Assembly (NCBI RefSeq): GCF_030532915.1
Contig: NZ_JAUNKD010000015.1
Coordinates: forward strand, 1-64,000
DNA from: Capnocytophaga sp.
GTDB taxonomy: Bacteria; Bacteroidota; Bacteroidia; Flavobacteriales; Flavobacteriaceae
Length of the DNA: 64,000 nucleotides
Direction of reading: 5' to 3'
Part shown: positions 61,983 to 64,000 of the stretch, piece after piece
Position numbering within the stretch: the stretch's first letter is position 1
How the letters are laid out: every line of letters starts with the position of its first letter
The notes under the pieces: generated by a model
Seen by the model: only the letters and a program-made list of their open reading frames with translations
Databases searched by the model: none
Told to the model about the DNA's origin: nothing
Translations under genes and position numbers: made by a program

Positions 61983-62726
61983 ATGACACGAATTATATTT
62001 GCCATAACATTACTATTCAGCACTTTGAGCGGTGCACAAGAAAAAATATCACTTACTGATTATCAAGTCCGTGCGAATTTCAGCATCGGCGGAAGCACGC
62101 CACTGGGCATTCCGCAAGAAATCCGAAAGATAGAAAATTACAACCCGATGTTGCTTCTCGGGGCAGAAATCAACGCAACCCGCTGGTTTTCTGAGAGAAA
62201 AAAATGGGGCATTCGATTGGGGATTCGCTCCGAAAGAAAAGGAATGGAAACCCAAGCCTACGTAAAACACTATATTACAGAAATTGAAAAATCAGGTGAG
62301 AAAATACGAGGCTATTACACCGGAATGGTGGAAACCAAAATCGACAATTCATACGTAAGCCTAACTTTATCAGTAGTTTACGCCATTTCTAATCGTTGGA
62401 ATTTATACGCAGGAGGATACGTAAGCCGAGCCATCAGCCGTAGTTTCACAGGAGCAGTTTCAGAAGGCTACTTGCGACAGGATACGCCCGTCGGAGCCAA
62501 AATCAACTTTGAAAATGGCGAAATGGCAAACTATGATTTTTCCGATGAAGTGCAAAAAACCGAATGGGGTGCTTTGTTCGGAGCGGAATGGTACTTAAAC
62601 AACCATTTTTGTCTTTTCCCTGAAATCACATATAGCTTCAACAGCTTGTTAAACCCGAATTTTGAGGCTATTTCATTCAATTTGCACAATGTGTACTTGA
62701 ATCTTGGTTTCGGGTATCGATTTTAA
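61983..62726 (+). CDS. Outer membrane beta-barrel protein, 247 aa
   Basis: A signal peptide (TRIIFAITLLFSTLSGAQ) is followed by amphipathic strands ending in GFGYRF, the C-terminal aromatic outer membrane signature. Strands such as WGIRLGIRSERKG and NLYAGGYVSRAISR fit PorT-like barrels. It lies 1 bp after the PCMD-like lipoprotein gene and may hold or export that lipoprotein; that is inference. Confidence 0.8.
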   Translation: MTRIIFAITLLFSTLSGAQEKISLTDYQVRANFSIGGSTPLGIPQEIRKIENYNPMLLLGAEINATRWFSERKKWGIRLGIRSERKGMETQAYVKHYITEIEKSGEKIRGYYTGMVETKIDNSYVSLTLSVVYAISNRWNLYAGGYVSRAISRSFTGAVSEGYLRQDTPVGAKINFENGEMANYDFSDEVQKTEWGALFGAEWYLNNHFCLFPEITYSFNSLLNPNFEAISFNLHNVYLNLGFGYRF

Positions 62727-62752
62727 AATCAAGATTTTATTTACTATCTTTA

Positions 62753-62788
62753 CCAAAGAATTCACACTTCTTTGGCAACGTTTTTTTA
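62753..62788 (+). terminator. Weak terminator after the beta-barrel gene
   Basis: CCAAAGAA pairs with TTCTTTGG around a 7-base loop; a T7 run follows after five other bases. Confidence 0.4.
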
Positions 62789-62813
62789 TGAAAATAAATT
62801 AAAACAAAACGAT

Positions 62814-63599
62814 ATGAAAATCAAAACACGCCCCAATCCGTCGTTGTATCCTGAAATGTCGCCGGAAATGCAATTGCTTATCACAGAGGCATACACGCTT
62901 TTCTTGCGTCCTGTTGGGCGGTTTTTAACCGATGTTTGCACCAACTGCTGTGTCAGTGAAGAAAACGAGCAATTATTGGTTTCTACGCCTGTGAATCAGC
63001 TTAGCGAAGACCTGATTTACGAATATTTAGACGCGGCTTATACCGACCAACGAACCAATGAAATCGCTCATTTTCTGCCTCGCGTGCTGGAACTCTTGGC
63101 AATGCACAAAAATATCCGCCATTCCACGGAAAATATTTTGGACAAATGCCATTTTGAATTGCCACATTGGTCTGCCCCGCAATTGGAATTTATGCAGCGG
63201 TTTTCTAAACAATTTATGACCGATATTTTGGTGCATTCGCCCTACCAAACCCGATTGGCAAGCGCAATGACTTACATTTTAATGTTCAATATTTCAGGGA
63301 TTTCCGTTACACATTTGCTTTCCCTTTGGCAGGAAATGATGCTCCACCACTGCCCCACCGCTTTGGAGCATTTTGAATCATTACTTTACTACGGAGGAAA
63401 CTACGGCGACTATTCCGATGTGTTTTCGGTAAATCCGGATTTTAATAATGAAGTAATGGAATGGATAAACGACCGCCAACTTGCTGAAAATCTCTTGCCT
63501 TTGGTGGAAAAATACTACTTTGAAAACACCCAACTCAGCGAAGAAATGCGTTATCGCTGGGATTTATTTTATATCTTCTTAGACGGAAACAAAAAGTAA
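62814..63599 (+). CDS. Hypothetical protein, 262 aa
   Basis: A soluble, mostly helical protein with a Cys pair at about residue 40 (DVCTNCCVSEEN) and many His, Tyr and Trp residues (for example CHFELPHWSAPQLEFMQRF). No signal peptide is seen from ATG 62814, and no domain was recognised. The C-terminal part (WINDRQLAENLLPLVEKYYF) suggests a repeated helical fold. It ends 31 bp before the convergent rsmG gene. Confidence 0.65.
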   Translation: MKIKTRPNPSLYPEMSPEMQLLITEAYTLFLRPVGRFLTDVCTNCCVSEENEQLLVSTPVNQLSEDLIYEYLDAAYTDQRTNEIAHFLPRVLELLAMHKNIRHSTENILDKCHFELPHWSAPQLEFMQRFSKQFMTDILVHSPYQTRLASAMTYILMFNISGISVTHLLSLWQEMMLHHCPTALEHFESLLYYGGNYGDYSDVFSVNPDFNNEVMEWINDRQLAENLLPLVEKYYFENTQLSEEMRYRWDLFYIFLDGNKK

Positions 63600-63630
63600 A
63601 ACCAACTCCTTAAACAATATCGCTTTTTTC

Positions 63631-64000
63631 TCAATATTGAAGGTAAACTACTTTCTTCGTCTCAAAAAAAGGCTCGGAAAAGAAATCAGAAATTGCATAT
63701 TGCCGCGCAGCAGGGAATAAAGCCAGCTCTTGTGTTAAATCTCCCCCTTTTAAATACAGAATTCCGTTGGGGAGCGCGTGTTTTGACACTTTTTTTGTTT
63801 TCCCTTTCACCCATTTCACAAACTCGGGCATTTGGGTAACGGCTCGGCTTACGATGAAATCGAATTTTTGGTCAATTTGTTCGGCTCGGCTGTTAATGGC
63901 GGTAATGTTTTCAATACCAATTGCTTTACAAACCGCTTCTATTACTTTAATTTTCTTTCCGATGGAGTCAACGAGCGTAAAGTTCACCTGTGGGAACAAA
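63631..64000 (-). CDS. rsmG: 16S rRNA m7G527 methyltransferase RsmG, C-terminal part (cut by window end)
   Basis: The visible 122 or so residues are the second half of RsmG (GidB), which methylates N7 of G527 in 16S rRNA. The window begins within the Rossmann fold (FPQVNFTLVDSIGKKIKVIE), followed by NSRAEQIDQKFDFIVSRAV and PNGILYLKGGDL. The N-terminal part with the S-adenosylmethionine glycine loop lies beyond base 64000. The stop at 63631 is intact. Confidence 0.9.
   Translation of the reverse strand, partial: LFPQVNFTLVDSIGKKIKVIEAVCKAIGIENITAINSRAEQIDQKFDFIVSRAVTQMPEFVKWVKGKTKKVSKHALPNGILYLKGGDLTQELALFPAARQYAISDFFSEPFFETKKVVYLQY

Noticed and set aside
1-64000. Insertion sequences, prophage, restriction-modification or toxin-antitoxin systems
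   Set aside because: No transposase, integrase, phage structural, methylase-endonuclease or toxin-antitoxin pair could be recognised among the translated frames.

Overview
The window is chromosomal DNA of a member of the Flavobacteriaceae (Bacteroidota), most plausibly a Capnocytophaga or a close relative. The grounds are the low G+C content, start codons without Shine-Dalgarno sequences, repeated use of the Bacteroidota promoter form (TTG, about 19 bp, then TAnnTTTG), a fused CcsBA cytochrome c maturation protein, a full Bat aerotolerance operon, DUF6261-like and PCMD-like proteins, and two PLP enzymes that would suit capnine-type sulfonolipid synthesis. The genus is inferred, not proven. 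Almost everything is housekeeping; no phage, insertion sequence or CRISPR array was seen.
Layout. 1-18.8 kb is almost all minus strand: the end of a tRNA-Asn, an RtcB ligase, several secreted unknown proteins (one cut by an in-frame TAG), a lipid block (PlsC-like acyltransferase, DgkA, DPM1-like glycosyltransferase), an alpha-oxoamine synthase, CcsBA, an ExbB/ExbD motor operon, tRNA-Ser(GGA), and an acyltransferase-asparaginase-TatD group. 18.8-23.1 kb is a mixed set of small genes. 23.2-36.4 kb is plus strand: DUF4254, an HD hydrolase, and the long moxR-DUF58-batABCDE operon, which carries an unusual insert (two accessory ORFs and an AT-rich repetitive spacer) after moxR. 36.5-50.5 kb is minus strand: RlmL-like methyltransferase, an isolated sufC, hisS, the mreBCD-mrdA cell-shape operon, a cluster of lipoprotein cysteine peptidases with paralogous partner lipoproteins, then rpsP-rimM. 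50.6-63.6 kb is plus strand: ppx-mgsA, a DUF2911 protein, guaB, clpB, sucD, a cysteine/cysteate-synthase-like enzyme, a PCMD-like lipoprotein and a beta-barrel. The window ends inside rsmG.
The most interesting part is the 44.6-49.3 kb peptidase cluster. It encodes a papain-like and a clostripain-like (C11) peptidase, two tandem paralogous lipoproteins of unknown function and a small lipoprotein. A 25-bp relic shows that a peptidase-lipoprotein pair was duplicated and the second peptidase was lost except for its last codons. The surviving papain-like gene has had its lipoprotein signal peptide cut off by a one-base frameshift. A second decayed gene is the secreted protein at 3.5-4.2 kb, where a TGG-to-TAG change probably truncates the last 50 residues. 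Upstream of clpB there is a sigma-54-type -24/-12 promoter with two TGAC-N5-GTCA palindromes.
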